A DNA stretch of 64,000 bases from Thioalkalivibrio sp. ALJ7 (GTDB lineage: Bacteria; Pseudomonadota; Gammaproteobacteria; Ectothiorhodospirales; Ectothiorhodospiraceae): NCBI RefSeq assembly GCF_000376865.1, contig NZ_AQXQ01000011.1:310001-374000 (forward strand), read 5' to 3'. The notes below the pieces were generated by a model that saw only the letters and a program-made list of their open reading frames with translations, was not told the DNA's origin and ran no database searches. The stretch's first letter is position 1. Each line of letters begins with the position of its first letter. The position numbers and the translations under genes are program-made. This document shows, in pieces, positions 1 to 8,960 of the stretch.

Positions 1-482
1 CCGCCGGCACTGAGTGACCAGGCCAGCACGCTGTACACCAGCCCACAGGGCAGCCAGCCCCACAGCCCGCCGACTAGCAGGGCCTGACCGGGGTGTTGTA
101 CAGGCAGGAAGCGCCGACCCAGGGGCTCGACCCGTCTCCAGAGCAGCCCGCCGGCCTGCTCCAGCCGCGCCAGGACCGACCACCAGCCCGCCAGGTACAA
201 CCCCAACAGAATCAGGAAAAGCGCCGCGATGCCTTGCAGGATCGCCTGCCCCGCCGGGAGCCCGCCCAGGAGGGTCGCCCCCAGCCAGCCGGCCAGCGCC
301 CCGGCGATCACGTAGCTCGTCATGCGCCCAATGTTGTAGGCCAGCAGCAGGTTCAGTCCCGGACCGCGGCGACCGTGGCCCATGGAGATTGCTCCGACGA
401 TGCCGCCGCACATCCCCAGGCAGTGCACGCCGCCGAGGATGCCGACGGCCAGCGCGGCCAGCAAGGTGCCTGGATCACCCAT
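1..482 (-). CDS. Sulfite exporter TauE/SafE family membrane protein (3' end outside window)
   Basis: The reading frame starts at ATG 482 on the minus strand and runs off the left edge, so about 160 N-terminal residues are visible. It opens with a hydrophobic segment carrying the pattern GGVHCLGMCGG and later has WLPCGLVYS. This paired Cys-containing GG..HC.GMCGG / LPCGL.Y signature is typical of the COG2836 branch of TauE/SafE proteins, which often sit near cytochrome cbb3 oxidase assembly genes. Several membrane segments are evident. An in-frame TGA lies just upstream, which fixes the start. The substrate is unknown; a role in metal or thiol handling during cytochrome assembly is inference from the family. 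Confidence 0.85.
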   Translation of the reverse strand, partial: MGDPGTLLAALAVGILGGVHCLGMCGGIVGAISMGHGRRGPGLNLLLAYNIGRMTSYVIAGALAGWLGATLLGGLPAGQAILQGIAALFLILLGLYLAGWWSVLARLEQAGGLLWRRVEPLGRRFLPVQHPGQALLVGGLWGWLPCGLVYSVLAWSLSAG

Positions 483-497
483 CAGCGCCCGCCCCGA

Positions 498-971
498 TCA
501 GTCCGGATCGGCCTCATCGCCCAAGACTTCGTGTTTGGTGCGAATGAAGGTCGCGTGCGGGACGTAGAGCAGGTCTGCGAGGTGACGGATCACGGCTTCC
601 TGGCGCTTGTGCAGATCATGATTGGCCCAAGCCGCCCGCCACAGGGCGCGCATGATGTCAGCCTTCTGCTCCGCATCGAACGCGTCATTCACCTCGCGCA
701 CCATCGGATGAATCGAGATGAGTTCATCGCTTTCCTCCTGGGCAATCTCCAACATGGCGTCGGCGGTATCGCTATCCAGGTGGAACAGTTCGATCAGGCT
801 GGCGCGCACGGATTTCAGTTCCTGCGGGTGGAGCTGAAAGTCCGCGCGGCAGACCTCCATGATCAGGGCGGCCGCGGCGCGCTGCAGGCGATCCTCCGGA
901 CGGCCTTCGACGGCGTCGCTGCGTTCCGCCCCCAGCAGGCGTTGCCAGTGGCTGCGTAGTTGTTCGATCAA
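498..971 (-). CDS. TerB-family protein
   Basis: This is a 157-residue acidic, all-helical protein if translation starts at TTG 971. That start is preferred because GGAG lies 8 bases upstream. A longer frame beginning at ATG 1064 would run into the divergent gene starting at 1012. The C-terminal pattern (helical repeats, a conserved acidic patch around DDEL/QKADIM-like helices, and the ending ATFIRTKHEVLG) fits the TerB/COG4103 family. Members are widespread cytoplasmic proteins named after tellurite resistance operons, but their biochemical role is unclear. No other ter genes are nearby, so a tellurite function should not be assumed. Confidence 0.7.
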   Translation of the reverse strand: MIEQLRSHWQRLLGAERSDAVEGRPEDRLQRAAAALIMEVCRADFQLHPQELKSVRASLIELFHLDSDTADAMLEIAQEESDELISIHPMVREVNDAFDAEQKADIMRALWRAAWANHDLHKRQEAVIRHLADLLYVPHATFIRTKHEVLGDEADPD

Positions 972-1011
972 GTGGCTGTCTCCGTGGTGCGTTGCTGTGT
1001 ATGGTGCCCGA

Positions 1012-1653
1012 ATGGAAACCGGCCGGTCCGAAACCCGCGATCTGCTTCTGCTCTCCGGTGGCATCGAGAGCAGCGCACTGCTGGCCCAGCGGCATGCCGC
1101 TGGCGACCCTCTGCGGGCCGTCTGGGTGGATTACGGTCAACGCAATGCCGAGCGCGAATGGGCCGCCGTCGAGCACCTGGCCGCGGCCTATGGCTGTACC
1201 CCGATCCCGCTGGACCTGCAGTCGTTGCGCGCGGCGTTTACCCGACGTAACGACTGGGTCGGTCATGTGCCGCTGCCCCAGCGCAATCTGCTGGTTCTGG
1301 CATTGGCCATCAACGTCGCCGAGCATCACGGTGATCGCCGTATCCTGCTGGCGCTGAACCGCGAGGACCAGGGGCATGGACCGGGCTCGCAGGCGGGGTT
1401 CGTGCAGCAGGTGTCGGCATTGGCCGCAACACTGGTGCCCGGCCTGCAGGTGGAGGCCCCCCTGATCGACCAGTCCAAGGCCGAGATTATCGCGGCCACT
1501 GACCCGCTGGGGCTCGATTGGCGCCTCACCTGGAGCTGCCTTCTGGCACAATCGCGCCAATGCGGGCGGTGCCCGCAGTGCCAGGCCCGCCGTGCGGCAT
1601 TCGCGGCCGCCGGCATCCCCGATCCGACTGACTACCGTGAACTGCCCCGATGA
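1012..1653 (+). CDS. 7-cyano-7-deazaguanine synthase-like PP-loop ATPase
   Basis: The 213-residue product begins almost directly with an ATP-pyrophosphatase P-loop, LLLLSGGIESSALL, near residue 12. It ends with a four-cysteine zinc site (a Cys in WSC, then CGRCPQC) followed by AGIPDPTDY. This order matches QueC, which converts 7-carboxy-7-deazaguanine to preQ0 in queuosine synthesis. Two points differ from standard QueC: the loop reads SGGIES rather than SGGLDS, and the protein is slightly short. It may therefore be a QueC paralogue acting on another carboxylate. The start ATG 1012 is divergent from the TerB-like gene 40 bp away. The downstream small gene overlaps by 4 bp, suggesting coupling. 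Confidence 0.7.
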   Translation: METGRSETRDLLLLSGGIESSALLAQRHAAGDPLRAVWVDYGQRNAEREWAAVEHLAAAYGCTPIPLDLQSLRAAFTRRNDWVGHVPLPQRNLLVLALAINVAEHHGDRRILLALNREDQGHGPGSQAGFVQQVSALAATLVPGLQVEAPLIDQSKAEIIAATDPLGLDWRLTWSCLLAQSRQCGRCPQCQARRAAFAAAGIPDPTDYRELPR

Positions 1654-1889
1654 CCGATACCACCGTTCCCAAGCACGTCACCGAACGCCTGGAGATTGCC
1701 ATCCTCACCGGCGAGACCCTGCAGTTGAATTGGGCCGAACCGGATTCCAGCCAGGCGTGGTGGGGCAAGGTGAAGCCGCGCGAGGTGCGCGAGGCCGATG
1801 GCTATGCCTGGCTGGACGGCGAGTGCGAGGGGCGGCCGGTACAGATCCGCCTGGATTGCATTCGCAACCTGCCGACACCGGTCAAGTAG
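1650..1889 (+). CDS. Small protein, possibly Rof-like (SH3/Sm-like fold)
   Basis: This 79-residue protein starts inside the stop of the preceding QueC-like gene (ATGA overlap), so the two are probably co-translated. The sequence alternates short beta-strand-like stretches and ends with IRLDCIRNLP. That layout, with a start such as ERLEIAILTGETLQL and a terminal RLD.I motif, is reminiscent of the Rho-binding antiterminator Rof, but the similarity is weak and judged by eye only. Its 3' end overlaps the convergent yrfG-like gene by 8 bp. Treat it as a hypothetical protein with a suggested fold. Confidence 0.6.
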   Translation: MTDTTVPKHVTERLEIAILTGETLQLNWAEPDSSQAWWGKVKPREVREADGYAWLDGECEGRPVQIRLDCIRNLPTPVK

Positions 1890-2628
1890 CCGGCGTGCCA
1901 CCTCGGGTGTTGGCGAGGGTGGCGGGGCCGGGCAGCAGGTCCGCGAGCGACTCCAGCAGTTCGAATTCCTCGGAGTGCATGGGGTCGCCCTGTTCGTCCG
2001 GGTAGCGCATCCCCCGCAGTTCGGCCAGCCCCGCGCCCGCGGCGCTGGCCAGTGCCAGAAGATTGTCGTCGACCAGCAGGGTGCGTTCCGGGTCATACGG
2101 GGCGACCCCCTGCAAGCGCTCCCAGAACGACGTGTCCTCCTTGGCGCAATCGAGGTTGTGCGCGGAGACGATCTGATCCAGACGGTCGCCGATTCGGGTC
2201 AGCCGATGCTTGAATTCATAGACCTGCGGATGGGCATTGGTGACCAGCACCCGTTGGCGACCGGCTTGTTTCAGGGCGCTCAGAACCTCTTCGGCATGCG
2301 GCTTCACCGTGATGTGGTGAGCCAGGTGCCGTTTGAGGCCGAGGATGTCCAGGCCGGTAAAACGGGTCCAGTGGTCGACGCAGTACCACTCCAGCTTGCC
2401 GCGAACCCGCTGCATCTCGTCTTCCAGGCGGCGGCGGGCGCACTCCGGATCGTCCGGTTGGCAACGGATGTATTCCTGCGGGATCAGCTCGCGCCAGAAG
2501 CGATTGTCGAAGTGCAGATCGAGCAGCGTGCCGTCCATGTCGAACAGCACGGTGTCGATTCGGCTCCACTCGACCGGGGTCGAGGGTGCGTGGTGTGGCG
2601 GATTTTTTTGGGGGTTTTGACGGTCCAC
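1882..2628 (-). CDS. yrfG: HAD-family GMP/IMP 5'-nucleotidase
   Basis: The product contains the haloacid dehalogenase motif I LFDMDGTLLDL (nucleophile and acid Asp near residues 30 and 32), motif II LVTNAHP and motif IV LLVDDNL, all in the usual order. The phrase LDLHFDNRFW and the following PQEYI are characteristic of the YrfG GMP/IMP nucleotidase family, which dephosphorylates purine monophosphates. The frame stays open to 2754, but that would overlap the divergent gene starting at 2661. GTG 2628 is the first reasonable start beyond it, and the true start may be slightly further in because family members usually begin only a few residues before motif I. A yrfG-nudE-cysQ neighbourhood is known in other gammaproteobacteria. 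Confidence 0.85.
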   Translation of the reverse strand: MDRQNPQKNPPHHAPSTPVEWSRIDTVLFDMDGTLLDLHFDNRFWRELIPQEYIRCQPDDPECARRRLEDEMQRVRGKLEWYCVDHWTRFTGLDILGLKRHLAHHITVKPHAEEVLSALKQAGRQRVLVTNAHPQVYEFKHRLTRIGDRLDQIVSAHNLDCAKEDTSFWERLQGVAPYDPERTLLVDDNLLALASAAGAGLAELRGMRYPDEQGDPMHSEEFELLESLADLLPGPATLANTRGGTPAT

Positions 2629-2660
2629 AACAGATGGCAACGTAAAAGAGGGTGAATACG

Positions 2661-3374
2661 ATGGAATCCATGGTACCCCAATCCCGGTTCCGGGCGGCCC
2701 CGCTGCTTGCGGCGCTTTTGTCTCTGCCTTTGGTGGCCCAGGGGATGGACCCAAGCGACCCGGACTATGACCCGCTGGAGGATGACAGCCTATGGGGCGA
2801 GACGGTCTCCCCGGAGGATACCCAGACCACTAGCCCCGAGCTTAAATTCCTGCTCGAAGAGCCCGATCGCATTCCTCATCACCACCAGAACCAGATTCGG
2901 ATAACGCAGTCCTCGCTGGAGGATGGCTGGGCCGATCTGCGCCAGTGTCACAACGATGTGGCGGCCATTCGGCGCATGGTCATTGTGTACAATGAGGAGA
3001 AGATCGACGAGCTTCAGGTCGAATCCACCCGCAACATCGAATCGGCGCGCGCTGAAGGCGACCGCGTTGACCTGCGCGGCGTGGAAAGTGATGCCGAGGT
3101 CTGTGTGACCGCGCGCATGAAGATCGTTGAGCACGAGGGCGATGGCGTCTACCGGTTGGAGAACGGGCCGTTCGTGCGGCGCTTCCTGGATGGCTATTTC
3201 CCGATGCGCGTAACCATGGCGGTGAGCTGGGGCGATCTTGATTTGCGCCTTGAGGAGACCCAGCCCGAGGAGCAGGACGGCTTCGATGTGGTGGCCTCCG
3301 ATCATGGCTTCGTGTTCGACACCCTGTTCGAGGGTGAACTGCGAACCCTGGTGCGCTTGCGCAATAGCTATTAA
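2661..3374 (+). CDS. Hypothetical secreted protein
   Basis: The 237-residue product has a plausible Sec signal peptide: a basic start, then a hydrophobic run ending around LPLVAQG near residue 27. The mature part is strongly acidic, with a D/E-rich stretch (DPSDPDYDPLEDDS) as expected for an exported protein of a halophile. ATG 2661 is chosen because AGAGGG lies about 9 bases upstream; a GTG at 2652 is a weaker alternative. Two cysteines (in RQCHND and EVCVTA) could form a disulfide in the periplasm. No known domain is recognised. It is divergent from yrfG and 33 bp ahead of nudE, so it may share their promoter region. Confidence 0.7.
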   Translation: MESMVPQSRFRAAPLLAALLSLPLVAQGMDPSDPDYDPLEDDSLWGETVSPEDTQTTSPELKFLLEEPDRIPHHHQNQIRITQSSLEDGWADLRQCHNDVAAIRRMVIVYNEEKIDELQVESTRNIESARAEGDRVDLRGVESDAEVCVTARMKIVEHEGDGVYRLENGPFVRRFLDGYFPMRVTMAVSWGDLDLRLEETQPEEQDGFDVVASDHGFVFDTLFEGELRTLVRLRNSY

Positions 3375-3407
3375 TCAAGCGGTCCCTACACCACGCCCGG
3401 AGGCGGC

Positions 3408-3953
3408 ATGAGTCGAGACAAGCCGGATGTCCAGGGACGGCGCACGGTCGCCAGTAGTCGCCTGTTCGAAGTGGAGGAGCTGGACCTCGAGTTCAGCAAC
3501 GGGGCACGTACCTGCTTCGAGCGGCTGGTCAGTCGTGGCCACGGGGCGGTGATCATCGCACCGGTGCAGGCCGATCGCACCGTCCTGCTGATCCGTGAAT
3601 ACGCCGCCGGCACCCACCGCTACGAACTCGGTTTGCCCAAGGGGCGAATGGAGGCTGGTGAGGACATCCTGGCCGCCGCCAACCGCGAAATCATGGAGGA
3701 GGTGGGGCATGCGGGCCATCGTTTGACCCATCTGGGGGCGTTGACCGTGGCGCCTGGTTACATGGCCCATCAGACCCATCTGGTACTGGCGGAGGACCTC
3801 TATCCGCAGGCCGCAGAAGGCGACGAGCCGGAGACCATCGAGGTGGTGCCCTGGTCACTGGACCGACTCACCGAGCTGGTGGCCCGCGAAGACCTGACCG
3901 AGGCGCGTTCCATCGCCGCGTTGTATATGGTTCGCGACTACCTCGACGCCTGA
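3408..3953 (+). CDS. nudE: ADP compounds hydrolase NudE (Nudix family)
   Basis: The 181-residue protein has a perfect Nudix box at residues 79-101: Gly79, Glu85, then REIMEEVG with Arg93, Glu94, Glu97 and Glu98 providing metal and catalytic contacts. The surrounding pattern (REYAAGTHRYELGLPKG before the box, APGYMAHQTHL after it) is that of NudE, which cleaves ADP-ribose, NADH and diadenosine phosphates. It lies 52 bp before cysQ on the same strand, a known neighbourhood for two enzymes that both remove adenine nucleotide by-products. The start ATG follows a GGAGG-like Shine-Dalgarno sequence. Confidence 0.9.
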   Translation: MSRDKPDVQGRRTVASSRLFEVEELDLEFSNGARTCFERLVSRGHGAVIIAPVQADRTVLLIREYAAGTHRYELGLPKGRMEAGEDILAAANREIMEEVGHAGHRLTHLGALTVAPGYMAHQTHLVLAEDLYPQAAEGDEPETIEVVPWSLDRLTELVAREDLTEARSIAALYMVRDYLDA

Positions 3954-4005
3954 GGAAAATACTGCCAAGCTACCCGTCCGTATTCGGGAGAACGGGAGTT
4001 TCCCC

Positions 4006-4839
4006 ATGCATGCTCCGCCGAAGGACGCGGCTCTCACCGCCCTTATGCACGAGGTCTCGGCCCTGGCCGCCGAGGCCGGTCATGCCATCCTCGAAACCTA
4101 CGAGACCCGTTTTGCGGTGACCGAGAAGGCGGATCATTCGCCGCTCACCGAGGCCGACTTGGCGGCCCATCGCATCCTCAGCAAAGGATTGGCCGACATC
4201 GATCCCGACTGGCCGGTGCTTTCGGAAGAGGGTCAGGATATCCCCTACGAACGTCGCCGCCAGTGGCAGACCTACTGGCTCATTGATCCCCTGGATGGCA
4301 CCCGCGAGTTCGTGAAGCGCAACGGCGAGTTCACCGTGAATGTGGCACTGATCCACAATCACGAGCCGGTGCTGGGGGTGGTCTGGTGCCCGGTGCTGCA
4401 GCGTCTTTATGCCGGCCACCATGATGGCCAGGCGATCCGTCGCGACGAAGACCAGGCCCCGCGTGAGATCTCGGTGGCGCATGAGCGTATGGGCACCGAT
4501 TACCCGATGGTGGCGGGCAGCCGATCGCATGGCGCGGAACGCCTGAAGCTCGCGCTAGGCCGCTTGGGCCCGCACGAACTGGTCAGCATGGGCAGCTCGC
4601 TAAAGCTGTGCCTGGTGGCCGAAGGCGCCGCCGACATCTATCCGCGCCTGGGGCCCACCAGTGAGTGGGACACCGCTGCCGCGCATGCGGTCGTGCGGGC
4701 CGCAGGCGGACGGGTGACGGACCTCAACGGCCAGGAATTGCGCTACAACACGCGCGAAAGCCTGTTGAACCCCGAATTCCTGGTCTGCGCCGGGAACCCC
4801 GAAGGCTGGTTGCGTCGTCTGGGCCTGCCGGACGACTGA
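4006..4839 (+). CDS. cysQ: 3'(2'),5'-bisphosphate nucleotidase CysQ
   Basis: This 277-residue enzyme belongs to the inositol monophosphatase superfamily. Metal-binding residues are visible as EE at 74-75, DPLDGT at 94-99 and WD at 221-222. The phrase DPLDGTREFVKRNGEFTVN distinguishes CysQ from general IMPases. CysQ hydrolyses 3'-phosphoadenosine 5'-phosphate to AMP, removing the inhibitor released during assimilatory sulfate reduction. It directly follows nudE. It is convergent with glgP, with only 15 bp between the stop codons. Confidence 0.92.
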   Translation: MHAPPKDAALTALMHEVSALAAEAGHAILETYETRFAVTEKADHSPLTEADLAAHRILSKGLADIDPDWPVLSEEGQDIPYERRRQWQTYWLIDPLDGTREFVKRNGEFTVNVALIHNHEPVLGVVWCPVLQRLYAGHHDGQAIRRDEDQAPREISVAHERMGTDYPMVAGSRSHGAERLKLALGRLGPHELVSMGSSLKLCLVAEGAADIYPRLGPTSEWDTAAAHAVVRAAGGRVTDLNGQELRYNTRESLLNPEFLVCAGNPEGWLRRLGLPDD

Positions 4840-4854
4840 CCGCTCGGCGCCGCG

Positions 4855-7341
4855 TCAGGCGGCCCCGTTGGTGCGTGACGGGGCCACCGGTTCCGGGGTG
4901 ATGTCCCAGATTTGGTTGGCGTAGTCGCGCACCGTACGATCGATCGAGAAAAAGCCCATGCGCGCGACATTCAGGATAGCGGCCTCCGCCCAGGCGGCGC
5001 GGTCGGCATACAGGGCATCCGCGCGATCACAGGCCTCGGCGTAGGCCGCATAGTCGGCGATCACGAAGAACGGATCTTCCTGGCGCAGGTAGCGTCCGAG
5101 GTCACCATGGGTGGCTGGGTCGTTACAGGTAAAGAACCCTGTTTCGATCATTTCTACTGCGGCGGCCAGGTTAGGCTGCTGCGCCAGGATGGCTTCGGGG
5201 CTGGGCCCGCTGCTGCGATGCTCGACGACTTCGTCGGCAGTCATACCGAAGATGAAGATGGATTCCTCGCCGACCGCATCGCGGATCTCGATATTGGCGC
5301 CGTCTAGCGTGCCGATGGTCAGTGCCCCGTTCAGCGCCAGCTTCATGTTGCCGGTGCCGGAGGCCTCGAAGCCGGCCGTCGAGATCTGTTCGGAGATATC
5401 CGCCGCCGGGATGATGATGCTGGCGGAGCTGACCTCGTAGTTGGGGAAGAACACACACTTCAGGTGATCGCCCACGGCTGGGTCATTGTTCACGATGTCC
5501 GCGACTTCGTTGATCACCTGGATAATGCCCTTGGCACGGGCATAGCCCGGTGCGGCCTTGCCGCCGAACAGGACGACCCGCGGCGGGATGTCCTCGCCGG
5601 CACGTATACGCCGGTAGAGATCCACCACGTGCAGGAGCTTTAGCAGCTGCCGCTTGTACTCGTGGATGCGCCTGATCTGCACGTCGAACATCACGTCCGG
5701 GTTCAGTTCCACGCCAGTGCGTTCGCGGACCAGGTCTGCCAGGCGCTGTTTGTTGGCGCGCTTTACGTCCATGAAGGCCTTCTGCAGGTCCGCATCGTGG
5801 GCGTAGGGCTCCAACGCGCGCAGGCGGTCCAGGTCGTATTGCCAGTCGTCGCCGATGCGCTGGCTCAGCAGCTCGGTGAGCGCGGGGTTGGACTGGATCA
5901 TCCACAGGCGTGGGGTCACGCCATTGGTCACGTTGACGAAACGCTCCGGCCAGAGGTTGTAGAAGTCCTCGAACAGGGTCTCCTGCAGTAGCTGGGTATG
6001 CAGGGCCGCGACGCCGTTGACGCGGTGCGAGCCCACCACGGCCAGGTGTGCCATGCGCACGCGGCGACCGTTCCCCTCGTCGATGATGGACAGCCGCGCC
6101 AGGCGCTCGGTGTCGCCGGGGTAACGGTGGCGTACCTCTTCCAGGAAGTCATGGTTGATCTGGTAGATGATCCCCATGTGGCGTGGCAGTACGCGTTCCA
6201 TCAGCTCGACCGGCCAGGTTTCCAGAGCCTCGGGCATCAGGGTGTGGTTGGTATAGGCGAAGGTGTGCCGGGTCAGATCCCAGGCACGTTCCCAGGATAG
6301 TTCGTGGCAGTCCATCAGCAGTCGCATGAATTCCGCCACGGCGATCGCCGGGTGGGTGTCGTTCAGCTGGATCGCGACTTTGTCGGGTAGAGCGTCCAGG
6401 TCATAGCCCAACGCCAGATGGCGATCCATGATGTCCTGCAACGAGGCGGAGACGAAGAAGTACTCCTGCTTCAGCCGCAGTTCCTTGCCGATCGCGGTGG
6501 CATCGTTGGGGTACAGGACCATGGAGATCGTCTCGGACTCGGCCTTGTCCGCCACGGCGCGGATGTAGTCGCCCTCGTTGAAGTAACGCAGGTCGAAGTC
6601 GCGGGTCGCCTTGGCCGCCCACAGGCGCAGATTGTTGACGTTGCGTCTGCCATAGCCGGCGGTCGGGTAGTCGTAGGCCATCGCCATGACTTCCTCGCCG
6701 TCCTCCCAGGTGTAGCGAGTCTCGCCATTGGGGTGATGGTGTTCGACCACGTAGCCGTAGAAATGAATGGTGTATTTGCGATCCGAGCGCGGAAATTCCC
6801 ACGGGTTGCCGTAACGTAACCAGTTGTCCGGGTGTTCCACTTGCTGATAAGGCTCGAACTGCTGGCGGAACATCCCGAACTCGTAACGGATGCCGTAGCC
6901 ATAGCCGGGGTAACCCTGGGTCGCCAGCGATTCGAGGATGCAGGCGGCCAGACGTCCGAGGCCGCCGTTGCCGAGGGCCGCGTCGTCTTCCAGGTCGAGA
7001 ATGGTGTCGAGGTCCACGCCGAGGTCGGCCATCGCCTGGCGGGCGGGCTCGAGGATGCCCATGTTCCGCAGGTTGGCCTCGAGCATGCGCCCGATCAGGT
7101 ATTCCATCGACAGGTAGTAGACGCGCTTGACGTCCTCGTCGGCGAACTGGCGGCGGGTCAGCAGGCGGCGTTCCACCATGCGTTCGCGGATGGCGAAGGC
7201 CAGGGCCTCCATCCAGTCGCGCTCGGTGGCCTGGCGCGGGTCTTCGCCGACCACGCGGACCACGGCATCGCGGATCGATTGCCGCAGGCCCTCCACATCG
7301 TTAGGGAGGTTGGGCAGGTGCGTGACTTCGGGGGCGGCCAT
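4855..7341 (-). CDS. glgP: Glycogen phosphorylase
   Basis: The 828-residue product is full length for bacterial glycogen/starch phosphorylase. The N-terminal part carries RVYYLSMEYLIGR and GNGGLGRLAAC; the C-terminal part carries EASGTGNMKLALNGA, where Lys (about residue 667) forms the Schiff base with pyridoxal phosphate. It releases glucose 1-phosphate from alpha-1,4-glucan. ATG 7341 is chosen because GGAG sits 9 bases upstream; the frame stays open further upstream but would run into purD. It lies 43 bp downstream of purD on the same strand, which may be chance rather than a functional operon. Confidence 0.95.
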   Translation of the reverse strand: MAAPEVTHLPNLPNDVEGLRQSIRDAVVRVVGEDPRQATERDWMEALAFAIRERMVERRLLTRRQFADEDVKRVYYLSMEYLIGRMLEANLRNMGILEPARQAMADLGVDLDTILDLEDDAALGNGGLGRLAACILESLATQGYPGYGYGIRYEFGMFRQQFEPYQQVEHPDNWLRYGNPWEFPRSDRKYTIHFYGYVVEHHHPNGETRYTWEDGEEVMAMAYDYPTAGYGRRNVNNLRLWAAKATRDFDLRYFNEGDYIRAVADKAESETISMVLYPNDATAIGKELRLKQEYFFVSASLQDIMDRHLALGYDLDALPDKVAIQLNDTHPAIAVAEFMRLLMDCHELSWERAWDLTRHTFAYTNHTLMPEALETWPVELMERVLPRHMGIIYQINHDFLEEVRHRYPGDTERLARLSIIDEGNGRRVRMAHLAVVGSHRVNGVAALHTQLLQETLFEDFYNLWPERFVNVTNGVTPRLWMIQSNPALTELLSQRIGDDWQYDLDRLRALEPYAHDADLQKAFMDVKRANKQRLADLVRERTGVELNPDVMFDVQIRRIHEYKRQLLKLLHVVDLYRRIRAGEDIPPRVVLFGGKAAPGYARAKGIIQVINEVADIVNNDPAVGDHLKCVFFPNYEVSSASIIIPAADISEQISTAGFEASGTGNMKLALNGALTIGTLDGANIEIRDAVGEESIFIFGMTADEVVEHRSSGPSPEAILAQQPNLAAAVEMIETGFFTCNDPATHGDLGRYLRQEDPFFVIADYAAYAEACDRADALYADRAAWAEAAILNVARMGFFSIDRTVRDYANQIWDITPEPVAPSRTNGAA

Positions 7342-7384
7342 CGGGCGGATCTCCAAAAAGGGGTAGACGCGCCGCGGTCCGGGT

Positions 7385-8674
7385 TTATCCCTCCCGGGCG
7401 ACGGCGCGATAGCCGATATCTGTTCGGCAGTATATATCGTCGAAATGAATCTGTTGCACGGCCGCATAGGCCTTTTTTTGCGCGGCCTTCACGTCCCCGC
7501 CAAGGCCGACCACGCACAGCACGCGGCCCCCGGCGGTGACTACCTGGCCGTCCGCATTGATCGCGGTGCCCGCATGGAAGACGCAGGCATCGGGATCACC
7601 CGTCACCGCGTCCAGGCCGGTAATCGGGTCGCCCTTGCGGTAGGCGCCCGGGTAACCCCCCGCGGCCAGGACCACGCCCAGGGCCACACGCGGATCCCAG
7701 CAGGCCTCTACCTGGTCCAGGCGGCCGTCCAGCGCGGCCTCGATCACTTCGCTCAGGTCCGATTCCAGCCGGCTCAAGATTGGCTGGGTTTCGGGGTCGC
7801 CGAAGCGGCAGTTGAACTCCAAAACCTTCGGGTTGCCCGCAGCGTCGATCATTACGCCGGCATACAGAAAGCCGGTGTAGCGTTCACCGTCTGCGGCCAT
7901 TCCCCGCACGGTCGGTTCGATCACTTCGTGCAGGATGCGCTCATGCAGGGCATCTGTCACCACCGGCGCGGGTGAGTACGCACCCATACCCCCGGTGTTC
8001 GGGCCCTGGTCCCCGTTGTCGCGGGCCTTGTGGTCCTGCGAGGAGGCCAGCGGCAGCACATGCTCGCCGTCAACCATGCAGATGAAGCTGGCCTCCTCGC
8101 CGGTCAGGAACTCCTCGATGACCACTCGGTGTCCGGCTTCGCCAAAGGCGTTGCCGCCCAGCATGTCGTGGACGGCCGCACGCGCCTCGTCCTCGGTCTG
8201 CGCCAGGATCACGCCCTTGCCGGCGGCCAGGCCATCGGCCTTGACCACGATGGGCGCACCGTGGGCAGCGATGAAATCCAGCGCAGCTTGCTCGTCCTCG
8301 AAGCTGCCATAGGCGGCGGTGGGGATGCCGTGGCGCTGCATGAAATCCTTGGCGAAGGATTTCGAACCCTCCAGCTGCGCCGCCTTTGCAGTGGGGCCGA
8401 AACAGCGCCGGCCTGCCGCGCGAAAGGCGTCCACCACTCCGGCGACCAGTGGGGCCTCAGGGCCGACCACGGTCAAGGCGACGGCCTCGCGTTCGGCCAG
8501 GGTCAGCAGCGCGTCGATGTCGGTCACGCCGACGTCGACGTTCTCGCACTTGGCTTCGCGTGCGGTACCCGCGTTGCCGGGGGCGACCAGGACCCGTTCG
8601 ACGCGCGGAGACTGCGCCAGCTTCCAGGCCAGCGCGTGCTCGCGCCCGCCGTTGCCGATTACCAGTACGTTCAT
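7385..8674 (-). CDS. purD: Phosphoribosylamine-glycine ligase
   Basis: This 429-residue ATP-grasp enzyme begins MNVLVIGNGGREHALAWKL, the standard PurD N-terminus, and contains IVVKADGLAAGKGV (ATP binding), TGGMGAYSPAP and EFNCRFGDPE (metal/ATP site). It catalyses the second step of purine synthesis, joining phosphoribosylamine and glycine. The frame is open upstream but only through the repeat element, so ATG 8674 is clearly the start. purH lies upstream on the same strand with a 272-bp palindromic repeat between them, so any purH-purD transcript must read through it. Confidence 0.96.
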   Translation of the reverse strand: MNVLVIGNGGREHALAWKLAQSPRVERVLVAPGNAGTAREAKCENVDVGVTDIDALLTLAEREAVALTVVGPEAPLVAGVVDAFRAAGRRCFGPTAKAAQLEGSKSFAKDFMQRHGIPTAAYGSFEDEQAALDFIAAHGAPIVVKADGLAAGKGVILAQTEDEARAAVHDMLGGNAFGEAGHRVVIEEFLTGEEASFICMVDGEHVLPLASSQDHKARDNGDQGPNTGGMGAYSPAPVVTDALHERILHEVIEPTVRGMAADGERYTGFLYAGVMIDAAGNPKVLEFNCRFGDPETQPILSRLESDLSEVIEAALDGRLDQVEACWDPRVALGVVLAAGGYPGAYRKGDPITGLDAVTGDPDACVFHAGTAINADGQVVTAGGRVLCVVGLGGDVKAAQKKAYAAVQQIHFDDIYCRTDIGYRAVAREG

Positions 8675-8688
8675 GATGGGGTCCGGGT

Positions 8689-8960
8689 CAGGGAGACACT
8701 GGTCAATGCACACGTTCGCGCTCGAGTCGCTTTTGCGTGCGAACAAGGCGCGGTGACTGCCGTGCAGTCACTCTGCACAAGGGAGCCGCAACGCAGTGCG
8801 CGCGTTAAAGCGGCCGAGCCCCTCCGGGGTTGGCACCCCAGGTTCCCCGATCCTGCGTTGCGTCGTTTGTGGGTAGACCCGTTACCCACTGCGCGAGGCG
8901 CCTGGTCCCCCAAAACCTGGGGTGTAAACGCGAACGTGTGCATTGATCAGTGTCTCCCTG
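8689..8960. repeat. Palindromic element copy 1, with about 30-bp terminal inverted repeats
   Basis: The left end (8689, CAGGGAGACACTGGTCAATG...) is the reverse complement of the right end (...CATTGATCAGTGTCTCCCTG, 8960) over about 32 bases with one mismatch. Inside the arms lie GCTCGAGTCGCTTTTGCG and GATCCTGCGTTGCG, which recur in reverse orientation in the copies at 35612 and 61216. The element touches the purH stop codon exactly and ends 14 bp before the purD start. No target-site duplication is evident and no transposase is encoded. Short open frames across it are not convincing genes. Confidence 0.9.
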
